Source: Streptomyces fradiae ATCC 10745 = DSM 40063
Lineage (GTDB): Bacteria; Actinomycetota; Actinomycetes; Streptomycetales; Streptomycetaceae
Length of the DNA: 64,000 bases
Direction of reading: 5' to 3'
NCBI RefSeq assembly: GCF_008704425.1
Contig: NZ_CP023696.1
Span: 5,434,501 to 5,498,500 of the forward strand
Under the pieces are notes generated by a model, which saw only the letters and a program-made list of their open reading frames with translations, did not search any database and had not been told where the DNA came from. Position numbers and translations under genes: made by a program. Shown one piece after another: positions 33,590 through 41,358 of this stretch. The stretch's first letter is position 1. Each line of letters starts with the position of its first letter.

Positions 33590-33762
33590 CGGCGGGACGC
33601 GGGTGCCCGCCCGCAATTCGAGCCGGCGTCGGGCCGGCCGACCATCAGCGGCGGACTCCGGCCGGGGGCACCGTCCGGCGTGTGCCGGTACAGCACGTCG
33701 AGACCGAGGCCCGAGACCCAGAGGCGTTCAGCCGCCCGGAGGTCGCGTGAGGGCCGGGCCAT
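33590..33762 (-). pseudogene. Remnant of a VOC (glyoxalase/bleomycin-resistance) family gene
   Basis: Reading leftwards from 33762 the frame gives MARPSRDLRAAERLWVSGLG then LDVLYRHTPD and LMVGRPDAG, which matches the opening of actinobacterial VOC proteins (RDLxAAExFWxxGLGLxVLYR). After about 50 residues similarity stops and the frame runs into sequence overlapping the MmyB gene 3' end. The remaining 60-80 residues of a VOC domain are missing. The fragment reads as a truncated gene; the exact break is near 33590-33620. Confidence 0.5.
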
Positions 33763-34115
33763 GCGGATGTGCGCTGCGGCGTCTGCCGGCAGTGCTCCGC
33801 CTCGGGGCAGGAGGGTGAGGCCCGGCGTGTGCCGGCGCCTGTGTGCGCGGGCTCGGACGGCAACGAGCTTGGGGATCGAGCGCCCGTGTGCCGTCGGGCG
33901 CTGGTCCTCGTCCTTCCTGCCGAGGACCTGATGGTCCCGACCGGCATGTTCGCCGCGCGTTCCGGGGGCCCGGCCCAGGACGCGATCGCGTCGCGACGCC
34001 GCGCGCGGGAGGGGTGCGAGTCAGGGGGCGGCCGCTGGTACAACGGGGTGTGCCCGCTTCGGTTCGGGCACGGACAGCGTCCCCGCCCGGCGGCTTCGTC
34101 GCCGCGGCCTGCCGC
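33763..34115. other. Intergenic region with one hairpin
   Basis: No coding segment with family resemblance was seen on either strand. A perfect seven-pair stem, GTGCCCG (34050-34056) and CGGGCAC (34065-34071), closes an 8-base CTTCGGTT loop 45 bases before the lipoprotein start and could act as a terminator or leader element. The rest shows nothing recognisable. Confidence 0.4.
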
Positions 34116-34646
34116 ATGGAGCCCGATGTGCATGTACCGACAGGTGCCGTCCGCCCGACCGCCCTGCTCCTGGCGTCCGTGCTCGCGGCCGCGACGCTCA
34201 CCGGGTGCACGCTGCTGGAACTCACCCGGGACTGCGAGGGGACGGCCGCCAGGCTCGAGGAGCTGGCGGCGCTCGGCATCCTCGGCTCCCGGCCGGACGG
34301 GGCCACTCCCGCCCGGGGCTTCGAAGAGGTCGACGCCGGCTGCCGGGCGGACAGCGGCGAGGTCGTCGTCCACGCCGAGCGCGTGTACGCCTTCCCCGGT
34401 ACGCGGGTCGAGGTGGCCGCCCACTACCGGAAGGCGGCGGCTCGGGACGGATGGGAGCCCGACGGCGCGGCAGGGCCCGACGGCCTGTGCTTCGTCAGGG
34501 ACGGCATGGCCCTGTGGGTGGTCCCCCTCACCGCTGAGAGCCTCATGGAGGACGGCCTCGGGGGCCGCTCCCACTCCGCGACCGGTGCCGGGTACTCCAT
34601 CGGTGTCGAGACGCACGTGGACGGCGGCAGCGAGGCGGGTTGCTGA
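34116..34646 (+). CDS. Secreted lipoprotein of unknown function
   Basis: ATG 34116 gives 176 residues (a GTG at 34128 is also possible). A hydrophobic signal segment (ALLLASVLAAA) leads to a lipobox, TLTGC, at about 28-32. The mature part has AERVYAFPGTRVEVAAHYRK and GWEPDG...GLCFVRDGMALWV, a layout seen in small uncharacterised Streptomyces lipoproteins that carry two further cysteines and a tryptophan. It should be anchored on the outer face of the membrane. No function can be assigned. The ribosome site is weak. Confidence 0.65.
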   Translation: MEPDVHVPTGAVRPTALLLASVLAAATLTGCTLLELTRDCEGTAARLEELAALGILGSRPDGATPARGFEEVDAGCRADSGEVVVHAERVYAFPGTRVEVAAHYRKAAARDGWEPDGAAGPDGLCFVRDGMALWVVPLTAESLMEDGLGGRSHSATGAGYSIGVETHVDGGSEAGC

Positions 34647-34725
34647 GGGTCGCAGAGGAGGTCGGCCCTCCGGCGGCTTCGGCGCGGTCCGGTGGTCGTA
34701 CGGGGTGGCCTGAAAGGGGCGGGTT

Positions 34726-34797
34726 ATACCCGGGGGGGTATTTGACGCGAGCGGGGGTGAGCCTTTACCGTCGATGGCGTGATACCCCACGGGGTAT
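34726..34797 (+). promoter_or_regulatory. Promoter flanked by two CstR-type palindromes
   Basis: ATACCC-(N4)-GGGTAT palindromes sit at 34726-34741 and 34782-34797 (the second is ATACCCCACGGGGTAT, perfect). Between them TTGACG (34742-34747) and TACCGT (34766-34771), 18 bases apart, form a good HrdB-type promoter. The first operator abuts the -35 and the second covers the start-site region. This is the operator type of the persulfide sensor CstR, whose gene is at 37415. No gene starts right behind; the transcript would run into the persulfide dioxygenase gene with a leader of about 200 bases. Confidence 0.7.
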
Positions 34798-34959
34798 TCG
34801 GAGGAGGGTGCTCGCGGCACGCGGGGCCGGAGGGCTTCCCCGCCGGGCGGGGCGGCTCGGGTCGCCCGGTCCGGCGGGGTGCCGGTCCCGGAGTCGCCCG
34901 GCATCTCCCTCCGCGCTGCCGGACCCGTTCGGGGGTCCGGCTCCCTTTCGGACCCGTTC

Positions 34960-34978
34960 ATACCCCCCTGGGTATAGT
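34960..34978 (+). promoter_or_regulatory. Third CstR-type palindrome overlapping a TATAGT -10 element
   Basis: ATACCCCCCTGGGTAT (34960-34975) runs into TATAGT (34973-34978), a good -10 hexamer about 30 bases before the start codon of the persulfide dioxygenase gene. Binding of the repressor would block polymerase. A GGACCC/GGGTCC hairpin at 34921-34938 lies just upstream. Confidence 0.68.
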
Positions 34979-35006
34979 GGACCCGTACGCCATGGAGGTT
35001 CGTTCC

Positions 35007-36395
35007 GTGTTCTTCGCCCAGTACTACCTCGACTGCCTCTCCCAGGCGTCGTACATGATCGCCGACGAGACCACCGGCAAGGCCGTGGTCGTCGACCCCC
35101 GCCGGGACGTGGCCGAGTACCTGGCGGACGCCGACGCGCGCGGATTCACCGTGGTCGGAGTGATCAACACCCACTTCCACGCCGACTTCGTCGCCGGGCA
35201 CCTGGAGATGGCCGCCCGCACCGGCGCCTGGATCGGCTACGGCCGCCGCGCCGAGACCGAGTACCCGATCCGCCCGCTCGCCGACGGCGAGGCCGTCAGC
35301 CTCGGCGACGTCACCCTGAAGATCATGGAGACGCCGGGCCACACCCCGGAGTCGATCAGCGTGCTGGTGTACGAGCGCGCCGACGACGCCGTCCCGTACG
35401 GCGTGCTGACCGGCGACGCCCTCTTCATCGGGGACGTGGGCCGCCCCGACCTGCTCGCCTCCGTCGGCGTGACCGCCGAGGAACTCGGCGCCATGCTCCA
35501 CGACAGCGTCCAGAACAAGCTGATGGCCCTGCCCGACGAGGTGCGGGTCTTCCCCGCCCACGGCGCCGGCTCCGCCTGCGGCAAGAACCTCTCCACCGAG
35601 CGGCAGTCGACCATCGGCGCCCAGCGCGCCACCAACTACGCCTGCCGGCCGATGAGCCGGGACGAGTTCGTGGCGATCGTGACCGCCGGCCAGTCCGCCG
35701 CCCCCGGCTACTTCGGCTACGACGCCGCCCTCAACCGCCAGGACCGCGCCCTCTTCGACCCGGCCGCCGCGCCCCGCCCGCTCACCGCCGAGGAGTTCAC
35801 CGCCCGCCGCGCGGCCGGCGCCGTCGTCGTCGACACCCGCGACCCGCAGGCGTTCGCCGCCGGCCACCTGCGCGGCGCCCTCAACATCCCGGCCGACGGG
35901 CGCTTCGCCGAGCAGGCCGGAACGGTCCTGCCCGCCGACGCGGAACTGCTGGTCGTCGCGGACCAGAACCGCGAGGAGGAGATCGTGACCCGGCTGGCCC
36001 GGATCGGCTTCGACCGCGTGGGCGGCTACCTGCGCTCCCCGGACGACGCCCTGGCCGCCCTCGCCGAGGAGGTCGCCCCGGCGAGCCGGCTCACCGTCGC
36101 GCAGGTGCGCGCCGCCCTGGACGGCGACACCCCGCCCGTCGTCGTCGACGTCCGCAACTGCGGCGAGCGCGCCGAGCACGGCGCCGTCGACGGGGCCCTG
36201 CACATCGCGCTGGGCGAGCTGCCCCGCCGCCTCGACGAGATCCCGCGCGACCGGCCCCTCGTCCTGCACTGCGCGGGCGGCCACCGCTCCTCGATCGCCG
36301 CGAGCCTGCTGCGCCACCACGGGTTCACCGACGTCTCCGACATCCTCGGCGGCTACGCGGCCTGGGCCGCTCAGGCCCCCGCCCCGGCCGCCTGA
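35007..36395 (+). CDS. Persulfide dioxygenase-rhodanese fusion (CstB-like)
   Basis: GTG 35007, eight bases after GGAGG, gives 462 residues and matches the usual start (FFAQYYLDCLSQASY); ATG 34992 is less likely. Residues 1-235 are a metallo-beta-lactamase-fold persulfide dioxygenase with NTHFHADFVAGH near 54 and GDALFIGDVGRPDL near 140. Two rhodanese domains follow: the first (about 265-350) has no active cysteine (VVADQNREEE), the second (about 360-455) has LHCAGGHRSS with the catalytic Cys. It oxidises low-molecular-weight persulfides to sulfite/thiosulfate in the cytosol. CstR palindromes upstream make it sulfide-inducible. Confidence 0.88.
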   Translation: MFFAQYYLDCLSQASYMIADETTGKAVVVDPRRDVAEYLADADARGFTVVGVINTHFHADFVAGHLEMAARTGAWIGYGRRAETEYPIRPLADGEAVSLGDVTLKIMETPGHTPESISVLVYERADDAVPYGVLTGDALFIGDVGRPDLLASVGVTAEELGAMLHDSVQNKLMALPDEVRVFPAHGAGSACGKNLSTERQSTIGAQRATNYACRPMSRDEFVAIVTAGQSAAPGYFGYDAALNRQDRALFDPAAAPRPLTAEEFTARRAAGAVVVDTRDPQAFAAGHLRGALNIPADGRFAEQAGTVLPADAELLVVADQNREEEIVTRLARIGFDRVGGYLRSPDDALAALAEEVAPASRLTVAQVRAALDGDTPPVVVDVRNCGERAEHGAVDGALHIALGELPRRLDEIPRDRPLVLHCAGGHRSSIAASLLRHHGFTDVSDILGGYAAWAAQAPAPAA

Positions 36396-36518
36396 GCGGA
36401 CCCCGTGCCGGGCGGCCCGCCCGTCCCGCGCCGGGCGGCGGACGCACCCGCCCGGCGCGGCGAACCCCTCCCGTACCCCCACCCCCCGCCCCGTACCGCA
36501 CCACCCCATGGAGTCCTC

Positions 36519-37112
36519 ATGACGACCGACGCCACCCACGCCGCCCGCGCCGCCGGACTGTCCCCCGCCGCCCTGCGGCAGCAGATGGAGGCGGGGCACG
36601 CCCCCCGCGTGCTCGACGTGCGCACCCCCGGCGAGTTCCGCACGGTCCACATCCCCGGTTCCTACAACGTCCCGCTCGACACCCTGCGCGAGCACCGCGG
36701 CGAACTGCTCGCCCACCTCGACGAGGACGTCGTCCTGGTCTGCCGCTCCGGCGCCCGCGCCGCCCAGGCCGAGCAGGCGCTGGCCGAGGCCGGCCTGCCC
36801 AACCTGCGCGTCCTCGACGGCGGCATGACGGCCTGGGAAGCCGCCGGCGCCCCCGTCAACCGGGGCGAGGCGCGCTGGGACCTGGAGCGCCAGGTGCGGC
36901 TCGTCGCCGGTTCCATCGTGCTCGTCAGCGGTGTCACCGGGATCTTCGTGCCGGGCGCCCACCTGGTCGGCACCGCCATCGGCGCGGGGCTCACCTTCGC
37001 CGCGCTCAGCAACACCTGCGCCATGGGCATGCTGCTGTCGAAGCTGCCGTACAACCGCGGCCCGCGCACCGACATCCGCGCCGTCGTCGCCGCGCTGCGC
37101 GACCGCCCCTGA
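36519..37112 (+). CDS. Rhodanese with C-terminal membrane domain (YgaP/DUF2892 type)
   Basis: ATG 36519 with GGAG upstream gives 197 residues. The N-terminal rhodanese domain carries VVLVCRSGARAAQA with the catalytic Cys75. The rest is a DUF2892-type two-helix membrane domain (GSIVLVSGVTGIFVPGA; GAGLTFAALSNTCAMGMLL) including the NTCAMG motif. YgaP is the E. coli counterpart. It handles persulfide sulfur at the inner face of the membrane. It lies 123 bases after the dioxygenase and ends in a strong hairpin, so both form one sulfide-response unit. Confidence 0.87.
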   Translation: MTTDATHAARAAGLSPAALRQQMEAGHAPRVLDVRTPGEFRTVHIPGSYNVPLDTLREHRGELLAHLDEDVVLVCRSGARAAQAEQALAEAGLPNLRVLDGGMTAWEAAGAPVNRGEARWDLERQVRLVAGSIVLVSGVTGIFVPGAHLVGTAIGAGLTFAALSNTCAMGMLLSKLPYNRGPRTDIRAVVAALRDRP

Positions 37113-37189
37113 GCGGCGCGCCGCCCGGCTCCGGTCGCGGGTGCGTCCATCCTGTGGGCGCGCCTGGGCCGTACGGGCCCGGCCCGGTA

Positions 37190-37227
37190 GGCTCCCGCCC
37201 GCCGGGCGGGTCCGGCGGGCGGGAGCC
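37190..37227 (+). terminator. Strong terminator hairpin after the rhodanese gene
   Basis: GGCTCCCGCCCGCC (37190-37203) and GGCGGGCGGGAGCC (37214-37227) are perfectly complementary over 14 pairs with a 10-base loop, 78 bases after the stop. No T-run, as is usual in this genus. Confidence 0.78.
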
Positions 37228-37363
37228 GGGTCCGGTGGCGTTCCGCGTCGATCCGGGACGGTCCGCGGCCGGTCCGTCCTGATGGCCTCGGCCGGATCGG
37301 CGTACGCGGGCTGATTCGGGGGCGCGCAGGCAAGTCCGGACGAATGCCCGTGAATCGGGACAC

Positions 37364-37379
37364 ATACCCCTTGGGGTAT
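37364..37379 (+). promoter_or_regulatory. Fourth CstR-type palindrome, in the cstR promoter
   Basis: ATACCCCTTGGGGTAT is a perfect 16-base palindrome 36 bases before the cstR start. A TATTCT sequence overlapping its right end (37377-37382) could be the -10. It implies autoregulation by the persulfide sensor. Confidence 0.75.
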
Positions 37380-37414
37380 TCTGACCGTACAAGGTCGGTG
37401 GATCGGAGGAACCG

Positions 37415-37681
37415 GTGAAGGTGGAAGAAGAAGCGGCCTCCGCGGTCCTCAACCGGCTGCGGCGCGCCCAGGGGCAGCTCGCGGGCGTCATCGCCATGAT
37501 CGAGGCCGGTCGGGACTGCAAGGACGTCGTCACCCAGCTCGCCGCGGTCTCCCGCGCCCTCGACCGGGCCGGGTTCAAGATCCTCGCCAGCGGGATGCGC
37601 CAGTGCCTCGCCGAGAGCGAGGCGGGCGCGCCCCCGATGAGCGAGCAGGAGCTGGAGAAGCTCTTCCTCACCCTCGCCTGA
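37415..37681 (+). CDS. cstR: CstR-type persulfide-sensing repressor (CsoR/DUF156 family)
   Basis: An 88-residue all-helical repressor preceded by GGAGGA (GTG 37415; GTG 37421 is an alternative). LNRLRRAQGQLAGVIAMIE is the family DNA-binding helix. Cys35 and Cys64 are the two conserved cysteines. The histidine that copper-sensing CsoR needs just before the second cysteine is replaced (SGMRQC), which points to the persulfide sensor CstR rather than a copper sensor. The neighbouring persulfide enzymes and four ATACCC palindromes agree. Persulfide cross-linking of the cysteines should release it from DNA. Confidence 0.87.
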   Translation: MKVEEEAASAVLNRLRRAQGQLAGVIAMIEAGRDCKDVVTQLAAVSRALDRAGFKILASGMRQCLAESEAGAPPMSEQELEKLFLTLA

Positions 37682-37721
37682 CGGCGCGGCATCCCGCGCG
37701 TTCCTCGGTGCGGGACGCGGG

Positions 37722-38462
37722 TCATGCCCCCGGATCCCCCGTCACGGGCAGGCACTCGGCGAGCAGGGCGACGACGTCGCGCCAGGCTCGCCGCGCGTGC
37801 TGCGGGTGGTGGCCGACGCCGGGGACCGTGGGGTGGTCGACCGGCGGGTGGTGGAAGGCGTGCGAGGCGCCGCCGTAGACCGTGAGGCGCCAGTCGACGC
37901 CCGCGGCCCGCATCTCGGCGGTGAAGGCGTTCCATCGCGCGGGCGGCATGATCGGGTCCTCCGACCCGACCCCCGCCCACACCGGGCAGCGAATGCGCGC
38001 CGCCTCCCCCGGCCGGCCCGTGGTGGTCGCGTTGACCGTCCCGATCGCGCGCAGGTCGACGCCGTCGCGCCCGAGTTCCAGCGCGACGGCGCCCCCGGTG
38101 CCGTAGCCGACGGCGGCGATCCGGTCGGGGTCGGTCCGCGGTTCGGCGCGCAGCACGTCGAGCGCCGCATGGCCGATGCCCCGCATCCGGTCGGGGTCGG
38201 CGAGCAGCGGCAGGCAACGGGCCAGCATCTCCTCCGGGTCGCCCAGATAGCGGCCGCCGTGAAGGTCGAAGGCCAGCGCCACGTATCCCAGCTCGGCGAG
38301 GGCGTCGGCCCGGCGGCGCTCGACGTCGCCGAGCCCCATGCCCTCCGGTCCGAGCAGCACCGCGGGCCGGCGGCCGGCACCGGCCGGGAGGGCGAGATGC
38401 CCGACCATCGTCAGACCGTCCGCCGGGTACTCGACCGTGCGCGCCGTGATCGTCGTCGTCAT
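37722..38462 (-). CDS. Dienelactone-hydrolase-like alpha/beta hydrolase lacking the usual nucleophile
   Basis: A 246-residue protein of the dienelactone hydrolase family. VLLGPEGMGLGDVERRRADALAELGY and the AFDLHGGRY region fit the family, as do the acid in GVGSEDPIMPP and the base in GGASHAFHHP. At the nucleophile elbow the family has G-x-C-x-G-G; here it reads GYGTGG (119-124), so residue 121 is glycine. Activity by the standard triad is not expected unless the threonine serves. It diverges from the TetR gene at 38736 and may be its target. Confidence 0.8.
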   Translation of the reverse strand: MTTTITARTVEYPADGLTMVGHLALPAGAGRRPAVLLGPEGMGLGDVERRRADALAELGYVALAFDLHGGRYLGDPEEMLARCLPLLADPDRMRGIGHAALDVLRAEPRTDPDRIAAVGYGTGGAVALELGRDGVDLRAIGTVNATTTGRPGEAARIRCPVWAGVGSEDPIMPPARWNAFTAEMRAAGVDWRLTVYGGASHAFHHPPVDHPTVPGVGHHPQHARRAWRDVVALLAECLPVTGDPGA

Positions 38463-38684
38463 GGGGCCGGACTGTAGTGATCACCGAGCCCGGTCCGGCC
38501 GGTGTTCCGCCACCGGCGGAACGGCGCGACGCGCTCGTCTGGAACGCGACCGCCGGGGGCTCGTGGCTCCGGGGCCCACTCGTGACCCCTCGGCGCACCT
38601 CGGAGCACCCCCTCCGGAGTCCACTGCCCGGTTCGCCGGTGCCACCGGACGGAGTCGCCGCCTCGGCCCGACGCGGAGTTTGCC

Positions 38685-38707
38685 TATGCCCTATAGGAAG
38701 GGGCATA
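38685..38707. promoter_or_regulatory. Inverted repeat, probable TetR operator
   Basis: TATGCCC (38685-38691) and GGGCATA (38701-38707) are perfect inverted repeats around a 9-base spacer that contains TATAGG. It lies 29 bases before the TetR start and in the divergent interval shared with the hydrolase gene. A second, looser pair, CCCTAT (38689-38694) and ATAGGG (38714-38719), overlaps it. Confidence 0.62.
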
Positions 38708-38735
38708 CTGGCCATAGGGAATTCGAGAGTAGGTG

Positions 38736-39311
38736 ATGGTTGTGGTTCGGGCGGGACTGAGCCCGGAGCGGCTGACGCTCGCCGGTGCGGAACTCGCCGA
38801 CGAGGCCGGTTTCGACCAGGTGACCCTGTCCGCGCTGGCCCGGCGCTTCGACGTGAAGCCGGCGAGCCTGTACGCGCATGTGGAGAACTCCCACGACCTC
38901 AAGACCCGGATCGCGCTGTTCGCCCTGGAGGAGCTCGCCGACCGGGTCGCCGACGCCGTGGCCGGGCGCGCGGGCAAGGACGCCCTGGCCGCCTTCGCGA
39001 ACGCCTACCGCGACTACGCCCGGACGCACCCCGGCCGGTACGAAGCGGCGCGGTACCGGCTCGACCCGCGGACCGCCGCGGCCAGCTCAGGCGTCCGGCA
39101 CGCGCAGATGACGCGGGCGATCCTGCGCGGCTACGACCTGGCCGAGCCGGACCAGACCCACGCGGTCCGCATGCTGGGCAGCGTCTTCCACGGCTTCGCG
39201 GCCCTGGAGGCGGCCGGCGCCTTCGACCACACGGACGTCGCCGCCCAGGAGTCCTGGGCCTGGACGCTCGACTCCCTCGACGCCGCGCTGCGGAGCCGGT
39301 CCGCCCCCTGA
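38736..39311 (+). CDS. TetR-family repressor with WHG C-terminal domain
   Basis: About 191 residues; the start may be GTG 38733, ATG 38736 or GTG 38742. The HTH is VTLSALARRFDVKPASLYAH (about 29-48). The C-terminal half has the WHG-type segment (MLGSVFHGFAALEAAGAF). TetR proteins of this class regulate a neighbouring gene and themselves. An inverted repeat sits just upstream. It is followed after 41 bases by the SGNH hydrolase gene in the same orientation, so that gene may be co-transcribed. Confidence 0.84.
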   Translation: MVVVRAGLSPERLTLAGAELADEAGFDQVTLSALARRFDVKPASLYAHVENSHDLKTRIALFALEELADRVADAVAGRAGKDALAAFANAYRDYARTHPGRYEAARYRLDPRTAAASSGVRHAQMTRAILRGYDLAEPDQTHAVRMLGSVFHGFAALEAAGAFDHTDVAAQESWAWTLDSLDAALRSRSAP

Positions 39312-39352
39312 CCGGCCGCCCCGCCCGCCCCTGAACCAGAACGCTTGAGGCC

Positions 39353-40531
39353 ATGAGCACCGGACAGAACCTGATCACCACCCCCGTCACCGCCGACTAC
39401 CTGCGCGGGCACCTCGACGTGGAGGAGACCGCCCACGGCCTGCTGCCGCACCGACTGCCCGCCCGGGCGCGGCGCCAGATCCCCGACGACCGGCTCGCCG
39501 TGGCCGAGGCCCAGCCCTCCGGTGTCCGGCTGGCCTTCCGTACCCGCGCCACCACCGTCCACCTGGACACCCTGCCCACCAAACGCGTCTACCGGGGCTT
39601 CCCGCCCCCGCCGGACGGCGTCTACGACCTGCTGGTCGACGGCCGCCTCACCGCCCAGGCCACCGTGGACGGCGGGAACGTGCGCACCGTCACCGACATG
39701 CGCACCCAGACCGCGGAGTTCACCCCGGGCCCCGCCGGCACCGCCCGCTTCACCGGCCTCCCCGGCGGCGAGAAGGACATCGAGATCTGGCTCCCGCACG
39801 CGGAGACCACCGAGGTCATCGCCCTGCGCACCGACGCCCCCGTCGAGCCGGCCCCGGACAGCGGGCGCCGGGTCTGGCTGCACCACGGCAGCTCCATCAG
39901 CCACGGGTCCAACGCCGTCTTCCCCAGCGCCATCTGGCCCGCCCTGGCCGCCGCCGCGGGCGATGTGGAGCTGGTCAACCTCGGATTCGGCGGCGGCGCC
40001 CTGGTCGACCCGTTCACCGCCCGCGCGATGCGCGACACCCCGGCTGACCTGATCAGCCTCAAGCTCGGCATCAACGTCGTCAACGCCGACGCCATGCGCC
40101 TGCGCGCCTTCGCCCCCGCCGTCCACGGCTTCCTCGACACCATCCGCGAGGGCCACCCCACCACCCCCCTGCTCCTGATCTCCCCCCTCCTGTGTCCGAC
40201 CCACGAGCACACCCCCGGGCCCCTCATGCCGGACCTCTCCGGCGGGACGCTGCGGTTCCGGGCCACCGGCGATCCGGCCGAGACCGCCGCCGGACGGCTG
40301 ACGCTGACGATCGTCCGCGACGTCCTGGCCGACATCGTCGAGCAGCGGTCCGCCGAGGACCCCCACCTCCACTACCTCGACGGACTCGACCTCTACGGCG
40401 AGGGCGACCACGCCGAGTTCCCCCTGCCCGACGCGGTCCATCCCAGCCCCGAAGGGCACCGCCGCATCGGCGAGAACTTCGCCAGGCTCGTCTTCGCGGA
40501 CGGCGGGCCCTTCGCCGGCACGACGGACTGA
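39353..40531 (+). CDS. SGNH/GDSL-type hydrolase
   Basis: A 392-residue cytosolic protein. The N-terminal 150 residues form a beta-rich module (RLAFRTRATTVHLDTLP). The C-terminal hydrolase has the four family blocks: HHGSSISHGS near 180 (block I serine), NLGFGGGAL near 208 (block II glycine), LKLGINVVN near 235 (block III asparagine) and PDAVHPSPEGH near 360 (block V Asp/His). There is no signal peptide. The lack of signal and the N-terminal module suggest an acyl or acetyl esterase acting on a soluble substrate. It probably shares a transcript with the TetR gene. Confidence 0.83.
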   Translation: MSTGQNLITTPVTADYLRGHLDVEETAHGLLPHRLPARARRQIPDDRLAVAEAQPSGVRLAFRTRATTVHLDTLPTKRVYRGFPPPPDGVYDLLVDGRLTAQATVDGGNVRTVTDMRTQTAEFTPGPAGTARFTGLPGGEKDIEIWLPHAETTEVIALRTDAPVEPAPDSGRRVWLHHGSSISHGSNAVFPSAIWPALAAAAGDVELVNLGFGGGALVDPFTARAMRDTPADLISLKLGINVVNADAMRLRAFAPAVHGFLDTIREGHPTTPLLLISPLLCPTHEHTPGPLMPDLSGGTLRFRATGDPAETAAGRLTLTIVRDVLADIVEQRSAEDPHLHYLDGLDLYGEGDHAEFPLPDAVHPSPEGHRRIGENFARLVFADGGPFAGTTD

Positions 40532-40570
40532 CCCGGGCGACCCGCGCCCGGCGGGAAGCGTGACGGCCGG

Positions 40571-40905
40571 CGCCGGTCCCCACGACGCTGCTCGTCGACA
40601 GCGACGCTGCTGGTCGGCAGCGACGCGCCGGGCCACGCCGCGAACGCCCCGGCCGGGAGCGGCGATGGCCGGGAACGCCCCGGCCGGGAGCGGCGGCGGC
40701 CGGGGGACGCCCCGGTTGCTCCCTTCCGGCGAAGTACCGCCCGCGGGTTCCCGGCGGCGCTTTTCGGACGCCGCCTCGCGGGTACGTTGCCTGCTCCACC
40801 GCCGTCGGGGCCGGTCGAGCCGACGCCGGGCCCCGACGAGCCCGACGAGCCCGGATCACACGAGCCGACGAGCCGACGAACCCACGAGCCGACGAGAGAG
40901 GCCCG
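40571..40905. repeat. Intergenic region with several short direct repeats
   Basis: About 380 bases without a credible gene. CGACGCTGCT occurs at about 40582 and 40601, GCCCCGGCCGGGAGCGGC twice at about 40646 and 40677, and the unit GACGAGCC (or ACGAGCC) is repeated at least six times between 40836 and 40893. These lie between the SGNH hydrolase and the DUF302 gene. No function is visible; copy number may vary between strains. Confidence 0.6.
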
Positions 40906-40910
40906 GAGCC

Positions 40911-41315
40911 ATGCGCTACGACCGCAGCGTGCACCTGAACACCGACTTCACCACCGCCGTCGCCCGCACCCGCGAGGCACTGGGCGAGCAGGGCTTCGGC
41001 GTCCTCACCGAGATCGACGTCACCGCCACGCTGAAGGCGAAGCTCGACCACGACATGGAGGAGTACGTCATCCTCGGCGCCTGCAACCCGGCCCTCGCCC
41101 ACCGCGCCCTGGAGACCGACCGCTCCATCGGCCTGCTGCTGCCGTGCAACGTCGTCGTGCGCTCCGACGGGGGCGGCTGTGCGGTGCAGGCCCTCGACCC
41201 CGGCACGATGGTCGCCCTCACCGGCCTCGACGGCCTGCGGCCCGTCGCCGAGGAGGCGACCCGCCGCCTCGACGCGGCCCTCGCCCGGCTCGCCGCCGAC
41301 GACAGCGGCAGCTGA
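40911..41315 (+). CDS. DUF302 family protein
   Basis: ATG 40911 follows CCGGAG and gives 134 residues. The family pattern is clear: ARTREALGEQGFGVLTEIDV near 18, YVILGACNPALAHRALE near 60 and LLPCNVVVRSDG near 85, which holds the conserved cysteines after ACNP and LPC. DUF302 proteins form small two-layer folds and are often found near metal or sulfur stress genes; no activity is established. It appears to be a single-gene unit convergent with the secreted hydrolase. Confidence 0.86.
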   Translation: MRYDRSVHLNTDFTTAVARTREALGEQGFGVLTEIDVTATLKAKLDHDMEEYVILGACNPALAHRALETDRSIGLLLPCNVVVRSDGGGCAVQALDPGTMVALTGLDGLRPVAEEATRRLDAALARLAADDSGS

Positions 41316-41358
41316 CCGCGTCCGGGCGAGGGGGCGGCGGCGGGCCGGGGCCGGCCGG

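Noticed and set aside
34050..34071. Part of a tRNA or small RNA gene
   Set aside because: Only a single seven-pair hairpin is present; there is no cloverleaf, anticodon arm or T-loop sequence.
37415..37681. CsoR copper sensor
   Set aside because: The histidine ligand needed for copper is replaced near the second cysteine, and the neighbours are persulfide enzymes, not copper exporters.
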